A model generated the notes under the pieces. The model did no database searches. It was not told where the DNA came from and saw only the letters and a list, made by a program, of their open reading frames with translations. Position numbers and translations under genes: made by a program. Of a stretch of DNA of 23,415 bases, positions 1-10,338 are shown in pieces; the first letter of the stretch is position 1, and each line of letters starts with the position of its first letter. The stretch comes from Priapulus caudatus (taxonomy: Eukaryota > Priapulida > Priapulimorpha > Priapulimorphida > Priapulidae): the NCBI RefSeq assembly GCF_000485595.1, contig NW_014577126.1, positions 527,508-550,922 of the forward strand, read 5' to 3'.

Positions 1-244
1 AGCGGGCCACCTACCCGACAGTTTCAGGTGGCCATTGGCACCCGGGCCACCGTTAAAGTCGAGCCCTGCGTCAGTGTGCAATGGCTCATTATACATAGGA
101 AACAATAGTTTCTAATTTTCTGAAAAGTCGTTTGTCGTTACGGTCGGTCGTTGTCGCTGCAGTGTGTCTTGGCAAAAGTGTTTCTGTGGAGAAAATCTCA
201 AACTTTTTTGGATGTGGGGTGACACACCAGAAACACTGGGTTTG

Positions 245-600
245 ACCCCAAAATGACCTTTAGGGTGACCTTGAGGGGTGACCTTGACTTCGAATTCTAT
301 AAATAAGATCAGAATCGGATTCTCAGAGGCCACAAATTCCTAAAACGTGGTATTATGTCTGATTCTAGCACTTTTGGTTTTTTACCTACAATTGACGTAC
401 GATTCACCTCTCGGTCGGGTGACCTCTATCGTGACCCTGACATGCAATATTGCCTCAAATCGTTCAAATAAGGTCAGCCCCAAAATAACCTTTAGGGTGA
501 CCTTGAGGGGTGACCTTGACCTCAAATCACTGAAGTAAGATTATAATCAGATTCCCAGACCTTGAAAACCCCTAAAAAGTGGTATTATTTATGATTATAG
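245..600. repeat. Two direct copies of a TGACCT-rich repeat (245-369 and 477-600)
   Basis: Two stretches about 232 bp apart align over roughly 125 bp. Each opens with a CCCCAAAAT.ACC segment, then TTTAGGGTGACC, TTGAGGGG and TGACCTTGAC, and continues through TAAGAT, AATC.GATTC and GTGGTATTAT. The spacer between them also contains TGACC motifs. The copies differ by scattered substitutions and small indels, so this is an old tandem duplication or two adjacent dispersed repeats. TGACCT is the complement of the nuclear-receptor half-site AGGTCA; any receptor binding is inference. Confidence 0.8.
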
Positions 601-630
601 TTCTTTCGATTGACCCCAACCCGGGTGGTG

Positions 631-656
631 GCCATATTGGAATTTGCCAATATGGC
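631..656. repeat. Short inverted repeat (10-bp arms, 6-bp loop)
   Basis: GCCATATTGG at 631-640 is the exact reverse complement of CCAATATGGC at 647-656. The flanks are GC-rich. It may be the end or centre of a small palindromic element, but no larger boundaries are visible. Confidence 0.7.
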
Positions 657-791
657 GGCCCCGGGGAGCGCCCATTCCGGCGCCCGCCAGAAATCGAAAA
701 AGTATGGTATGGGCAACATCTGGGCCAAATTTGGTGCTTTTGGAAGAATGTGAACCAAACGGCCCTTTTTTAGCCCTACCAACCCTGACTA

Positions 792-1398
792 TAGTGCGCT
801 TTCGTTCACTCTCTTTCTTCAACTCTATATATTTTCTCCAAGTCTCTATCTCGCTCTTTCCACCTCTCGTTTTCCCTCTCTATCTCTTGCCTTTGCCTTT
901 ATTCTCTCTCCCCACCCCTTCTCTGTCTCTTGCTCTCGCTCTCAATCGCTTTCTTTCCTAATTGCTGATACATGACTGAGTTTCATGGTTGAAGGCACAC
1001 GAGCTATCACGATGTCGGTGTCAGCACCGCGATCATTTGTGATGAGCAAAGCAAGTTATACGCACGTACGTAGATAGGTACGTAGATATAGGTACGTAGT
1101 AACGTGTACGGTGACGTTGCTGTCAATGTCATTGCTGTCGCACAACGTGCCACCTAGTTCATACACCGTCATAGTTCGACACATCAACACCAACACCCAC
1201 TGACTTCCTTCCCAGGGACCCTCGCCCACGAGCCGTCTTGCTACCTGCTTGGTAGCTACCTCCCTCACATTATATATATATATGATATCAGGAGTTAATA
1301 AAGACAAATTTGTCTTTATTAACTCCTGATGATATGATATGATCAGCTGAGTCATAGCCGAGCTAGCATCATCTTCGCTAAGTCTGCCCCCCACACAC
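792..1398. repeat. ~600-bp dispersed repeat, copy 1
   Basis: This segment recurs at 2599-3198 with the same order of parts: a CT-rich left part, a GCTGATAC/TGACTGAGTTTCAT segment, a short TACGTAGATAGG tandem tract (about 1062-1100), a CCCAGGGACCCTCGCCCACGAG segment, a TA run, an inverted repeat, and a CAGCTGAGTCATAGCCGAGC tail. The similarity ends where both copies enter CA-rich microsatellite. Frames through it are shaped by low-complexity sequence and resemble no protein I know. It could be a dispersed element carrying a microsatellite tail or a local segmental duplication. Confidence 0.85.
1287..1330. repeat. Perfect 44-bp palindrome inside repeat copy 1
   Basis: The sequence is its own reverse complement from 1287 to 1330, centred between 1308 and 1309 at CAAATTTG, with arms reading from ATCAGGAGTT to AACTCCTGAT. 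GATAT-type sequence on both sides extends the symmetry imperfectly. The equivalent site in copy 2 (about 3091-3137) has one arm altered and shortened. Confidence 0.9.
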
Positions 1399-1985
1399 GC
1401 AACAGACAACACGGGCAGACACACAGACACACAGACACACAGACACACAAGCACAGCACAGACAAGAGCCGAATACACAGTCACCACACCAGGCCGCGCG
1501 AACGACCACGCACCGCACGCACGCCCACACGGACGCACGCACGCCCGCGACGCACGCACGCACACACACACACACACCACACACAACACACACACACACC
1601 ACACACACACACACACACAACAGCATAACGAGCCGCGCACCACAACACGCGCGCACACGACCACCGCACACGCACGCACTGCACGCGCGGCGTCAACACT
1701 TTACACTCATCGCGTCGACAAACGCGCGCGACGACACGCAAACACTCACAGCTCGTTGAGCGCACAATCGCTGCGACCACGCGCGCACCCGCACGCGCCT
1801 ACAAGCGGACACAGCGTGTTCTGCGCGCAAGCGCAGACAGTACACGCACACGTACACGCACATAACATCATACGCACACGAAGCACAGCACCACAGCACG
1901 CTTCACCTCACACTACATACACACACACGCGCACGCAACACACCCAACAGCGCGCCGCCGCGCCACAACACACACACACACTCTT
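1386..1985. repeat. CA/CG-rich microsatellite tract
   Basis: The tract is a long impure run of CA, CACG and GCACGC units, purest near 1560-1620 and with more CG dinucleotides to the right. Long reading frames on either strand here give Cys/Val/Arg- or Thr/His-rich translations that only reflect the dinucleotide repeat, so I call no gene. Confidence 0.95.
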
Positions 1986-2345
1986 TCGTCTGATCTCGCG
2001 CGTCTCACAGCCACACAGGGGGCGCCCACCGAGTTCCGAACGCCCATTCAGTACATCCCTAATTGTGGTCACATCGGTGGGCTGTAAACCGAACACCGCA
2101 TCTAATGAAGCCCGCAAGGAGCGTACGTCGCCCACACCAGCACGCTGCATCGTGCAGCCCGGGACGCCTGACGTATGGTTTCCGATAGCAGCAGACGAAG
2201 GAACAAAGGGATCGCCAGCGCTGTTGTCGCGCGCGACAACCGCACTCCGCGCCAGACTTAAATATTACATGGAGCAGCCGCGCTTGCTCATTGCCAATGC
2301 GTCGCATGACGCGATTCGAGCGATGACACCTTAGGGCTAATCTAC
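1986..2345. other. Unassigned mixed-composition stretch
   Basis: About 350 bp of non-repetitive, CpG-containing sequence lies between the CA tract and a CT tract. A plus-strand frame that begins inside the CA repeat runs through it to a TAG at 2332-2334, but its translation resembles no family I know. I see no RNA gene or clear repeat. Confidence 0.5.
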
Positions 2346-2426
2346 ACCGTAATAACTCTGTACTTCTCTCCTCTTCTTCTCTGCTCTCTCTCTCTCGTCT
2401 CTCTCCTCTGGCGCAGCCTCGCTCTC

Positions 2427-2463
<37 letters not shown>

Positions 2464-2600
2464 GTATATCTATCCCCTCCCCCTCTCTCTCTCTCTCTCG
2501 CTCTCTCTCTGGCGCGCGCGCTCTGTCTCTCTCTCTCTCTCTCGTGTGCGCTCTCTCTCACTCCATCTCTCATTCTCTTTCTTCTCCCCTCACATTCCTA
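2346..2600. repeat. CT-rich microsatellite
   Basis: Nearly pure CT dinucleotide runs, interrupted by short GCGC, TATAT and CCCC segments, make a polypyrimidine tract on the plus strand. It abuts the second ~600-bp repeat copy, whose left part is also CT-rich. Confidence 0.95.
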
Positions 2601-3198
2601 GTGCGCTCTCGTTCATTCTCTTTTTTCAACTCTATATATTTTCTCCAAGTCTCTATCTCGCTCTTTCTACCTCTCGTTCTCGCTCTCTATCTCTTGCCTT
2701 TGCCTTTATTCTCTCTCCCCACCCCCTCTCTGTCTCTTGCTCTCGCTCTCAATCGCTTTCTTTCCTAATTGCTGATACCATGACTGAGTTTCATAGTTGA
2801 AGGCACACGAGCTATCACGATGTCGGTGTCAGCACCGCGAGCATTTGTGATGAGCAAAGCAAGTTATACGCACGTACGTAGATAGGTACGTAGATAGGTA
2901 CGTAGTAACGTGTACGGTGACGTCTTGCTGTCAATGTCATTGCTGTCGCACAACGTGCCCCTAGTTCATACACCGTCATAGTTCGACACATCAACACCAC
3001 CACCCACTGACTTCCTTCCCAGGGACCCTCGCCCACGAGCCGTCTTGCTACCTGCTTGCTAGCTACCTTCCTCACATTATATATATATATATGATATGAG
3101 GAGTTAATAAAGACACATTTGTCTTTTAACTCCTGATGATATGATATGATCAGCTGAGTCATAGCCGAGCTAGCATCATCTTGCTAGCTCCCCCCACA
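2599..3198. repeat. ~600-bp dispersed repeat, copy 2
   Basis: This is the direct-orientation partner of 792-1398, offset by about 1.8 kb. Differences are scattered substitutions and small indels, including damage to the palindrome seen in copy 1. Like copy 1 it passes into CA-rich microsatellite at its right end, which suggests the microsatellite belongs to the repeat or grew from a shared seed. Confidence 0.85.
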
Positions 3199-3457
3199 CA
3201 CCAGACAACCACAGAACACAACAGACCACAACACACATATACAGACACAGCGCGCGCAGACGCACGCACGGGCACGCACGCAAGCCCGCACGCAACGCCC
3301 AGCACGGACCGCCACGCCACGCACACACACACACACAGCACGACACACAGCACACAACACCACACACACACACACAACACGGCCACACACACACACGAAC
3401 AACACACACACACACACACCAACACACACACACGACACACAACAGCACACACACAAC

Positions 3458-3492
<35 letters not shown>
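3187..3492. repeat. CA-rich microsatellite
   Basis: An impure CA/CACG tract ends in an almost uninterrupted CA run at about 3450-3490. It occupies the same position relative to repeat copy 2 as the 1386-1985 tract does to copy 1. Frames through it are low-complexity artefacts. Confidence 0.95.
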
Positions 3493-3733
3493 CTCACCCT
3501 CTTCCTTGGGACACCCACACATCAACCATATTCCTATGGGATGGCATTGAACGTCTATCACTTAGTACTTTCCGTCTTTCTTCCTATGCGAAGAAAGGTG
3601 GCATATTAATCTTCCTCGCGCACACAGGCTGAGAGGCACACGCAGAAACACGGACACATGTGCACGCACGCACATGACACGCGCGCGCGCACACAGATTG
3701 GGGTATACCGAGAGAGAGTGAGAGAGAAGCGGG

Positions 3734-3769
<36 letters not shown>

Positions 3770-4150
3770 CGAGAGAGAGAGGAAGAGAGAGGGGGGAGAA
3801 GAGAGGGAGAGGTATTCCTGGGTGACTAGTTGCGGTGTGTTTGTGTTGGGTGCCGCTGCGCTGCATTATGCAGCCACGGCGGTGTTTCCCGTCCGGCATG
3901 CATTATTGACTCACGCGCGCACACCCGAGCACCCTCCGCGCGTTGGCAATCAATCGAGTTCGGTCGCCTCTGTTGGTTCTACTCTTCAATCGGCGCAGCA
4001 CGATGCATGGTGGTAGGGGGAGGGATGGTGGCCTGATGTGTGCAATGGGCAGTCAGGCAGCGTACGGCGCGGGCTGGTGTTGACAGACGCACGCACACGC
4101 ACCCACCCACGCACACACGCAGGAACGCAAATCACTCCGTTCTAAACATC
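3493..4150. other. Unassigned sequence containing a GA microsatellite (about 3705-3815)
   Basis: A purine run of GAGAGA with GGAGA interruptions occupies about 3705-3815. The remainder is CpG-containing sequence with short ACGC/CACG runs near 3650-3690 and 4090-4120. No reading frame here looks like a recognisable protein. Confidence 0.6.
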
Positions 4151-4169
4151 TGAGATGAGTCAACATTAT

Positions 4170-4350
4170 ATAAGAGACAGAACGCAAGAGGCAGAGAGCC
4201 AGAGGCAGCATGAAATACACAGCGAGAGGCAGCAAGAGACAGATAGGGGGAGGCAGAAAGCGCTAGATAGCATGAGCCAGGTAGTTAGGGGCAGAAAGCG
4301 ACAGATAGCAAGAGTCAGACAGTGACAGGCAGCAAAAAAGCAGCATCACA
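4170..4350. repeat. Degenerate minisatellite (GGCAGA / AGATAGCA units)
   Basis: Variants of GGCAGAAAGCG, AGATAGCA and GAG.CAG recur. Two of the clearest copies, near 4252 and 4291, are about 38 bp apart. The array is imperfect, so unit boundaries are approximate. Confidence 0.7.
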
Positions 4351-4886
4351 GTAGACATGGCTAAAGACCACGAAATACTGATGGATGGCAAACGCCGTTC
4401 AGGGAATAAGTTTAAACAAAGGAAACGATGCAGACTCCGTCTCAAGTGACTTGCATCCCTCCATAATAACTATACGGTATCCATTCCATAGACGATCCCA
4501 ATTCATAAAACCCACTACACTACGTCAACGTGAGTTCTACCGCCACCTGTATAGCACCTTCAACACCCTTGCTTCAGCTTCCGCTAACTCAAGTGCAGCA
4601 GTGCTCTCCTGTCATTTCTCACCGGCTGCAGTCTAGTCGTAAATAGAACGATTTGGTTGAGATAGAGACAGAGATAGGGGTAGAGACAGCGAGATATAGA
4701 GGAGCAGAGAAAGAGATGGGAGAGGCAACAACCGCCCGTAGCATCAGCATATCCATGCATATAGCCCTACTCTCTGCGCGTGAAGGGCTTCCAGAACCAC
4801 ACTAAAGCTAATCCTGCGCCGAGCAACGACCGCACAATTTACACTATCCGCTCTCTCATCTCCTCACCTCATCACCCATACACAAT
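4351..4886. other. Unassigned, no recognisable gene
   Basis: The sequence is mostly non-repetitive. A purine-rich GATAGAGACAGAGATAG-like patch at about 4655-4725 resembles the preceding minisatellite. An 83-codon plus-strand frame (4385-4636) has no features I can connect to a family. Confidence 0.5.
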
Positions 4887-4906
4887 CTCTCTCTCTCACC
4901 CCCATC

Positions 4907-4949
<43 letters not shown>

Positions 4950-4961
4950 TCTCTCTCACTA

Positions 4962-4996
<35 letters not shown>

Positions 4997-5060
4997 CTCT
5001 CTCTCTCTCTATGTCTCTGTGTGACGCTCTCTCACTCTAGCTCTCTCTCTCTCTTTTACG
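4887..5060. repeat. CT microsatellite
   Basis: Long CT dinucleotide runs with short breaks form a polypyrimidine tract on the plus strand. Confidence 0.95.
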
Positions 5061-5102
5061 CTGTATATATATATATATATATATCATCTTTCTATATATA
5101 TC

Positions 5103-5167
<65 letters not shown>

Positions 5168-5185
5168 ATATATATAGAGAGAGAG
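5061..5185. repeat. Compound TA / GA microsatellite
   Basis: A TA run is followed by a short spacer, a second TA run, a GA run, a third short TA run and a second GA run. Adjoining CT-rich sequence on the left and GA runs on the right are complementary, so the locus can fold on itself. Confidence 0.95.
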
Positions 5186-5600
5186 GTGATACCTCCTCGT
5201 CCTACCTCCTCTCCCCTCCTTCTCCTGCCACATCTCTCACCTACTGTTCTTCTCGTTAACGTTCTCTCAATCACTTCCTATACTCTTTTCCGTCTTCTCT
5301 CGTTCTCTCGCCTCCACGCTCTCTTTCTCACACACTCTATCTTTCTCCTTCTCTCCTTCTACTCTCTCCACCCCTTTCCTTCATCTCCATCCGCTTCTCT
5401 CCTAGACCTAATCGCGCATTCCCTCCCTCCCATTTTCCCTCCCTCCCGCCTTCTCGCCCTCCCTCTCTGCTTCCTTCCCTCCCTCCCTCCCTCCCTCCTT
5501 CTGTTCCTACCTCCCATTTCCTCCCTCCCTTCTTCCTTCCCTCCTTCTCCCCCCTCTGCCGCTCTTATCTCCCTCGGTCTCTCTCTCTCTCTCTCATCCG
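5186..5600. repeat. Polypyrimidine-rich sequence (CCCT/CTTC runs)
   Basis: The plus strand is dominated by C and T, with CCCT/CCTT tetranucleotide runs near 5440-5545 and a CT run at about 5575-5595. The long plus-strand frame here encodes only Ser/Leu/Pro-rich low-complexity sequence. Confidence 0.85.
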
Positions 5601-5638
5601 CGCGCGCGTGCTGCAGCGGTTACGTGACGACGTGATCG

Positions 5639-5959
5639 TTGTCGCTCAGGTCTAACGAGACAAGCGCAGCGAGCCCGTCCTGTAGGACGGCGACTCGCAA
5701 TTACAGCGCCGGCGTGTCCGATGAAATGTCGCGCGCAATCACTCAAGCGCTGATGGGAAAAATATGCAGGACGACGCGTAGCGCGGGGCCACGGCCGCGC
5801 GGGAGCCACCGACGTTTGCTTAGCGGTAATGAGAGCAATATTAGTGTATACAGGCGGCGACAGCAGAATGAAGTTATGACGGGCAGCAGTAGCAGTAACA
5901 GCAGCGACAGCAACAACAGCAGCCTCTACAGTGTCGGCTACAATGTCTCCAGCAGCTAA
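5639..5959 (+). CDS. Doubtful 106-codon ORF with Ser/Asn-rich tail
   Basis: I do not recognise this product. The frame opens with ATG at 5639 just beyond a polypyrimidine tract, in a CpG-rich stretch (about 5600-5830), and ends at TAA 5957-5959. The first two thirds are Arg/Ser/Thr-rich. Residues near the C-terminus are Ser/Asn-rich, encoded by AGC, AGT and AAC triplets. There is no signal peptide, membrane segment or catalytic motif that I can see. The CpG-rich context could mark the 5' end of a host gene or simply a repeat. An open frame of this length can occur by chance. Confidence 0.15.
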   Translation: MSLRSNETSAASPSCRTATRNYSAGVSDEMSRAITQALMGKICRTTRSAGPRPRGSHRRLLSGNESNISVYRRRQQNEVMTGSSSSNSSDSNNSSLYSVGYNVSSS

Positions 5960-6600
5960 TTGAACAGCACGAAGGACGCACGGCAAATGTCACTGCATTC
6001 ATGGCAGCGTGTGCCGTGTAGTTATAGATTTTGCGTAGGGCCCCTACGCGCAGGAAAAAACGTGGACATAAATGCAACACCCACAATTCAGTTCTGGGCA
6101 AGTATAGTAGCCAACACTGTAATAGGCTAATAGCTATTAAAATAGTTATACCGGAGCAAAACGACGACACGGAATTTAAAAAAAGTACAATTTCAAGTAC
6201 TGTGTGTGAAACAGTAACGGCTGGGACACAGTTGCCCCTAAAACAACATTACAAGCGAGGTGGAAAATATATGTGTACAACATCAAAGATGATCAATACG
6301 CATGTAGCAAATTGTAGGGTGTAGGAAAACTTGAACCATAATACAGATTAACACGTATAATTTGCAAGTTGCGTTCCATCTGCAAAATAGAATACAATCT
6401 AACTAGGTGAGAGATAATAAGTTAACCTAATTTAATTTTAATTAAGTTAGTAAGATAAGAAACTGTCTTTAAGTGAAAACCTGGTTGCCAACACATGACC
6501 AGTACTGTTATTATATGTGACCCGTGATATCCAAATGAGTCGGAAGTCGCACAGTAGCATTCTACTGTACAATCGATTTAAAAAAAATTTTTTTTTTGCC
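5960..6600. other. Unassigned sequence, AT-rich to the right
   Basis: A small palindrome (GCGTAGGG / CCCTACGC arms) lies near 6034-6050. A 97-codon plus-strand frame at 6031-6324 has a basic N-terminus but no recognisable domain. From about 6330 the sequence is AT-rich, ending in A and T homopolymers near 6580-6597. I see no RNA gene. Confidence 0.4.
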
Positions 6601-7078
6601 TTGTTTACACGAGACCTCGTATTTATGAAATACGGTATTTGCGAAATACCGAATCTGAGACAAATACGCGGCCGAGCGTTCACACGCTGATTTGCGGCTC
6701 CAGAAATACGGTATTTGCGAGCTGCGAGCTGCTTTAAACAATCAAGCGAACAATGCGAAATAAACAATGCAATGCGCACCAACTGCCGATAAAATACGTA
6801 GACTGGTCCGCGCTCGACAGTTCCACTCGCGTTACACTAGAACTGCCGAGCGCGGACCAGTCTATAAAATACGCGGCTTCAGAAATACGGTATTTAGCGT
6901 TCATACGAGGAAATGCGCGGTTGAAGAGATCCGGTATTTCTCAAGCACGGCAAATTATTCGGGGTCTGGGAAGCCGCGTATTTCAACAAATACCGGATTT
7001 GTTTAGATACCGTATTTCTTGGACCACGCATTTTGCCTCGTGTGAACGCTAAATACCGGATTTCTTGCTACGTGTGAT
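6601..7078. repeat. Cluster of AAATACSGTATTT near-palindromes, possible non-autonomous element
   Basis: At least eight copies of AAATACGGTATTT, AAATACCGGATTT or close variants lie at about 6628, 6644, 6704, 6883, 6931, 6988, 7006 and 7051. GTTCACACG/CGTGTGAAC-type motifs lie near both ends and inside (about 6605, 6679, 6899, 7038, 7070), with the left ones reading TTACACGAG and the right ones CGTGTGA. A 25-bp inverted repeat with one mismatch (6799-6823 and 6840-6864) sits near the centre. This symmetry suggests a small palindromic mobile element, but I cannot define exact ends or a target duplication. Confidence 0.55.
6799..6864. repeat. 25-bp inverted repeat with 16-bp loop
   Basis: TAGACTGGTCCGCGCTCG at 6799 is mirrored by CGAGCGCGGACCAGTCTA ending at 6864. 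The full arms are 6799-6823 and 6840-6864 with a single mismatch. It lies near the middle of the AAATACSGTATTT cluster and would form a strong hairpin. Confidence 0.9.
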
Positions 7079-8555
7079 AAAAAATGTGATCGGTATAATA
7101 AAAAAATGTCTCAATTCAATTAAAACCTGCTTAAATTGAATGATTTATAAGAAGTATCGGCTAATTTCAGTGAATGATATTAGTTTTCAGCCCTTATTTT
7201 AGACAATTCTCAGGAAATTTTAATCGCACGATATCTCGATTTATAATGGTCATAAAATATTCATTTTTCAACCAATTTTTAATATCTATATAACAATAGA
7301 AAGCTATGAATCTAAGGTATCTGAATATGTATTCAACCTAAAATGTCAAAATTGCCCCAAGTGACTCATTTCGCCAGTCACATAATATATAATACTTAAA
7401 CTGTCTACGTCACGAATTTCTAACACCAGCAAGTAGTATATTTGTGTGTTATTTGTACAAAATAAAATGTATTAAAATACAATTAGCGTTTCTGTTTACT
7501 TTTCATGCTTATATACCTTCTTTATACTCCCTAATTTGCCGGTGCAATCGATGTAACCAAACGCTCGAAACAAACACAACCGCCATTAATTCGAAACTCT
7601 TGCGTGGCGCCCAGACGCAGCTAGCCGATATAGCGAACCTTTGCGGTAAACGAGGCATTGGCAAAATTATTGTGGCAGCCATGGAAATTCCTTGTGAACT
7701 TAAGCGAGAGTTTCTCATCTAATCTTCTTTCTGCTTTTTTCTCCTTCGTTTTCTTTCCGATGCACTGAATTGAACTGGTCTGCCCACCATTGTTTATCGT
7801 TTAGTTGATCTAGCCTCTGATCTATCGTGAAGGGAGATGTCGCAAACATTTTTGTTGGCAGAAATTAAAAAAACACAAATAGCATTTCGCAGTTTTATTT
7901 ATAATTTTTTCAAACATAATACACATGAACATATATTATTTATTTTTCCTATATTCTATATTCTATATAGCTAACACAAATCAAAACAGAAACTGTTTGG
8001 GCACCACTTTGTGCACCATACACAAATCACGATGACATCGACCACAGCAACCAGTACAGCAACCGCGAGACGCCAGTACTGCGTAAATAGTGTTAGACAA
8101 CACTAATTCAAATCGTCAAGATTTTTGCAAATTTAACCAACGTAAAAACATTTTTATCAGGTGAGAGTTTGAGGATATATTTAGTAACGTTAGTACTAAC
8201 TTTTGATGTAAAAAAATTACAAAAATAAGGTTTTAACTATAAATTTCAGGAGATTCGTGACGTAGACACTTTAAATGGCGAACTTCTATAGGCTCAAAAG
8301 CGAAAGAATTGAATTATCGAAGAATCGTACCGCATTGCTATGTTTTGATTATTTACTGAATCCTTTTTTAAAAAAATACTGCAGCGTATAGCATACACGC
8401 CAGGGACACATAATCATCATCAATTTTCTAGCGTTGGCCCCGTAACTAGTGCGACATGTTTAATTAGAGTGGCTACATCTGTGGTGATTGTGCGGTTATA
8501 AATGTGCTGTGTATAGCGAGTTAACATAGAGAAGGTGGGCAGTGAAGATTGCTGC
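7079..8555. other. Unassigned AT-rich sequence
   Basis: About 1.5 kb of AT-rich sequence contains no microsatellite or recognised repeat. Short overlapping open frames on both strands at about 7444-7722 have no motif I can name. No RNA gene is apparent. Confidence 0.5.
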
Positions 8556-8863
8556 TGTAACGTTGAATTAGGCGTTGAAATACAAACTTGTGTTTTAAAC
8601 TGAATAAACTGGAACACAGTGTATTCAAATCTTGCACAGAGAGACAAGGACACGCGCACACGCGCCCAAGCGCGTGTGCTCTATCCAGCGACCACAACCA
8701 GCCTTCTCGACTCATACATCTCTGTCCTATATATTACCCCCAAAACCCCTACATCCTGAGCGCACATGTCACCCGTTTTCCCAGACCGCGTCCTACCTCC
8801 ATTTCACAATGACCCTAGAAACGCCCGACCTAAAACACGTTTATCATTCTCCCTATAACATCA
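8556..8863 (-). repeat. Candidate 3' LTR
   Basis: The 308 bp align with 10357-10693, sharing the CACGCGCACACGCGC segment, ATATATTACCCCC and the end CTATAACATCA. The right-hand copy is longer mainly through extra sequence near 10370-10435. Substitutions and indels are scattered, so the copies are not freshly made. Confidence 0.65.
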
Positions 8864-8865
8864 AT

Positions 8866-8974
8866 CTAGCCGCACAAGATGCGCGAAGCTCTGTCTACAT
8901 AGACTACCACTAAAACAACCCCCAGCCTAGCCTCGCTGACTAATTCATGCAACATTTGTAAACCATATTTTACA
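8866..8974. repeat. ~110-bp repeat block, copy 1 of 3
   Basis: This block, from TCTAGCCG to TTACA, recurs at 12177-12286 and 20236-20345. Shared parts include CTACATAGACTACCACT, AAAACAACCCCCAGCC and GACTAATTCATGCAACATT. Here it follows the candidate 3' LTR; in the other two places its left neighbour is a different sequence that likewise meets it at about TCTAGCCG. Confidence 0.9.
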
Positions 8975-10338
8975 TTATCTCCCCCTTCCCCAGGACGTTG
9001 ACTACCCTGTCATCGATTCAGCGTCCCCGTTGATCTACACTTCAACCTAAACCTAAACGAATTCAAAAAAATTACTACCCTAATACTTTCCTAACTCAAC
9101 CCAACGAGAGAAACGTTTTTATGTCCGATTAAACAACCCACAATCAATACACAAACATAACAACATACAATAAGAAAACACATATGAAGCATAAGGCCTT
9201 CTATACAAAACAAGTAACGATAAAGTTCGATCACCATACAAGTCAGAAATTCTACACATTTGGCAGTGAACATTTTGATGCATAATCGCAGCAATTACTC
9301 TCACTCTTGTGTCTTTTATGCTGTAACGTACGTGGCGTATGCGTATACCGACACGCATTACCTAAACCACGTTTAGCCATGTGCTCCATTCATAATCCTT
9401 ATTTAAACCTCTTAATCCCATTATTAACACACAGCACCAATATGGACCTGACAACCTTTGTCACTTCCACACATCATACAGCCCAAAAAAATACGCAAAA
9501 CTGATTTCATATTTTCGATGAAATGTTTTAGGCCTATCAAACTCTAATTGAAGAATGTGTTTAGCAGTCTAAAAATATAGCGTAAACGTACCGTTATATT
9601 AGCACACATTCAAGAAAACAATCACACATGTCTACACAAAGACAAACGGTCACAATTAGCATCTACCATGAAAAAATACCATGACAATACACAAAACAAA
9701 GAAAAACAGATAAAAATACACATTCCTGATGATGTCACACTTTCACGTCCAGTTTCGAAGGCACGAGATTAAAGCGTTCCACCAATTAAATTCTAGTATT
9801 CCCTGGATTTTTTTTAATAGCCATTACAGTTCGCAATATATCTTTCCCGTCCTCTGTCTCTGCTCCGTCAGCCTTGCCTTCTCTGTTCTGCTATCTTCTC
9901 TCTCTCACACACAGGTCGAGACTAGGACTTGCCCTCGCAGTATCACGAAGACACGAACACAACACCGGCTGTTACTTCCTTCCTTCACGCTAACTTACTC
10001 ACAGTAGTCTCCACGCCGTGTGTATCCACCGTTCTCTCTCCCGCGTCTTGCTCTGTTCCTCCCGTCTCGCTCTCCGCCATTCTTCGTCTCTGTTGATCGG
10101 TCTCCGTCATTCTTCGTTTCTCCTACTCTTGCTCCTGTTCCGTCTCTCTCTCTCTCTCTCTTCCTCCGTCTCTCTTCCGCTCTCCGTTTCTCTCTCTCCA
10201 GTTTTCTTGCCAGCGGTGTATCCAGTAACTCCTCCTGTGTCTTCTTCCTTCGCCATCTTCCTTGCGTAGTATGGCCCATAGATCGACATAACGGAGTACC
10301 TGACGTTGCGTCCGCAAAGGAATACCAAGGTTTTTTAA
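8975..10338. other. Interior of the candidate LTR element, no recognisable gene
   Basis: About 8975-9840 is AT-rich without recognisable coding sequence. About 9850-10260 is CT-rich on the plus strand, so minus-strand frames give Arg/Glu-rich low-complexity peptides. No retroviral-type domain is visible on either strand. Confidence 0.5.

Noticed and set aside
1056-1899. Long minus- and plus-strand open frames with Cys/Val- or Thr/His-rich translations
   Set aside because: They are the translation of CA/CACG microsatellites; open frames follow from dinucleotide repetition in any frame. The same applies to 3159-3609, 15745-16255 and 18762-19161.
5021-5635. A 204-codon plus-strand frame
   Set aside because: It consists of CT, TA, GA and CCCT repeats, giving Ser/Leu/Pro and Ile/Tyr runs; no protein character.
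7444-7722. Overlapping plus and minus frames of 92 and 69 codons
   Set aside because: Neither resembles a known family; open frames on both strands of an 280-bp stretch are expected by chance now and then.
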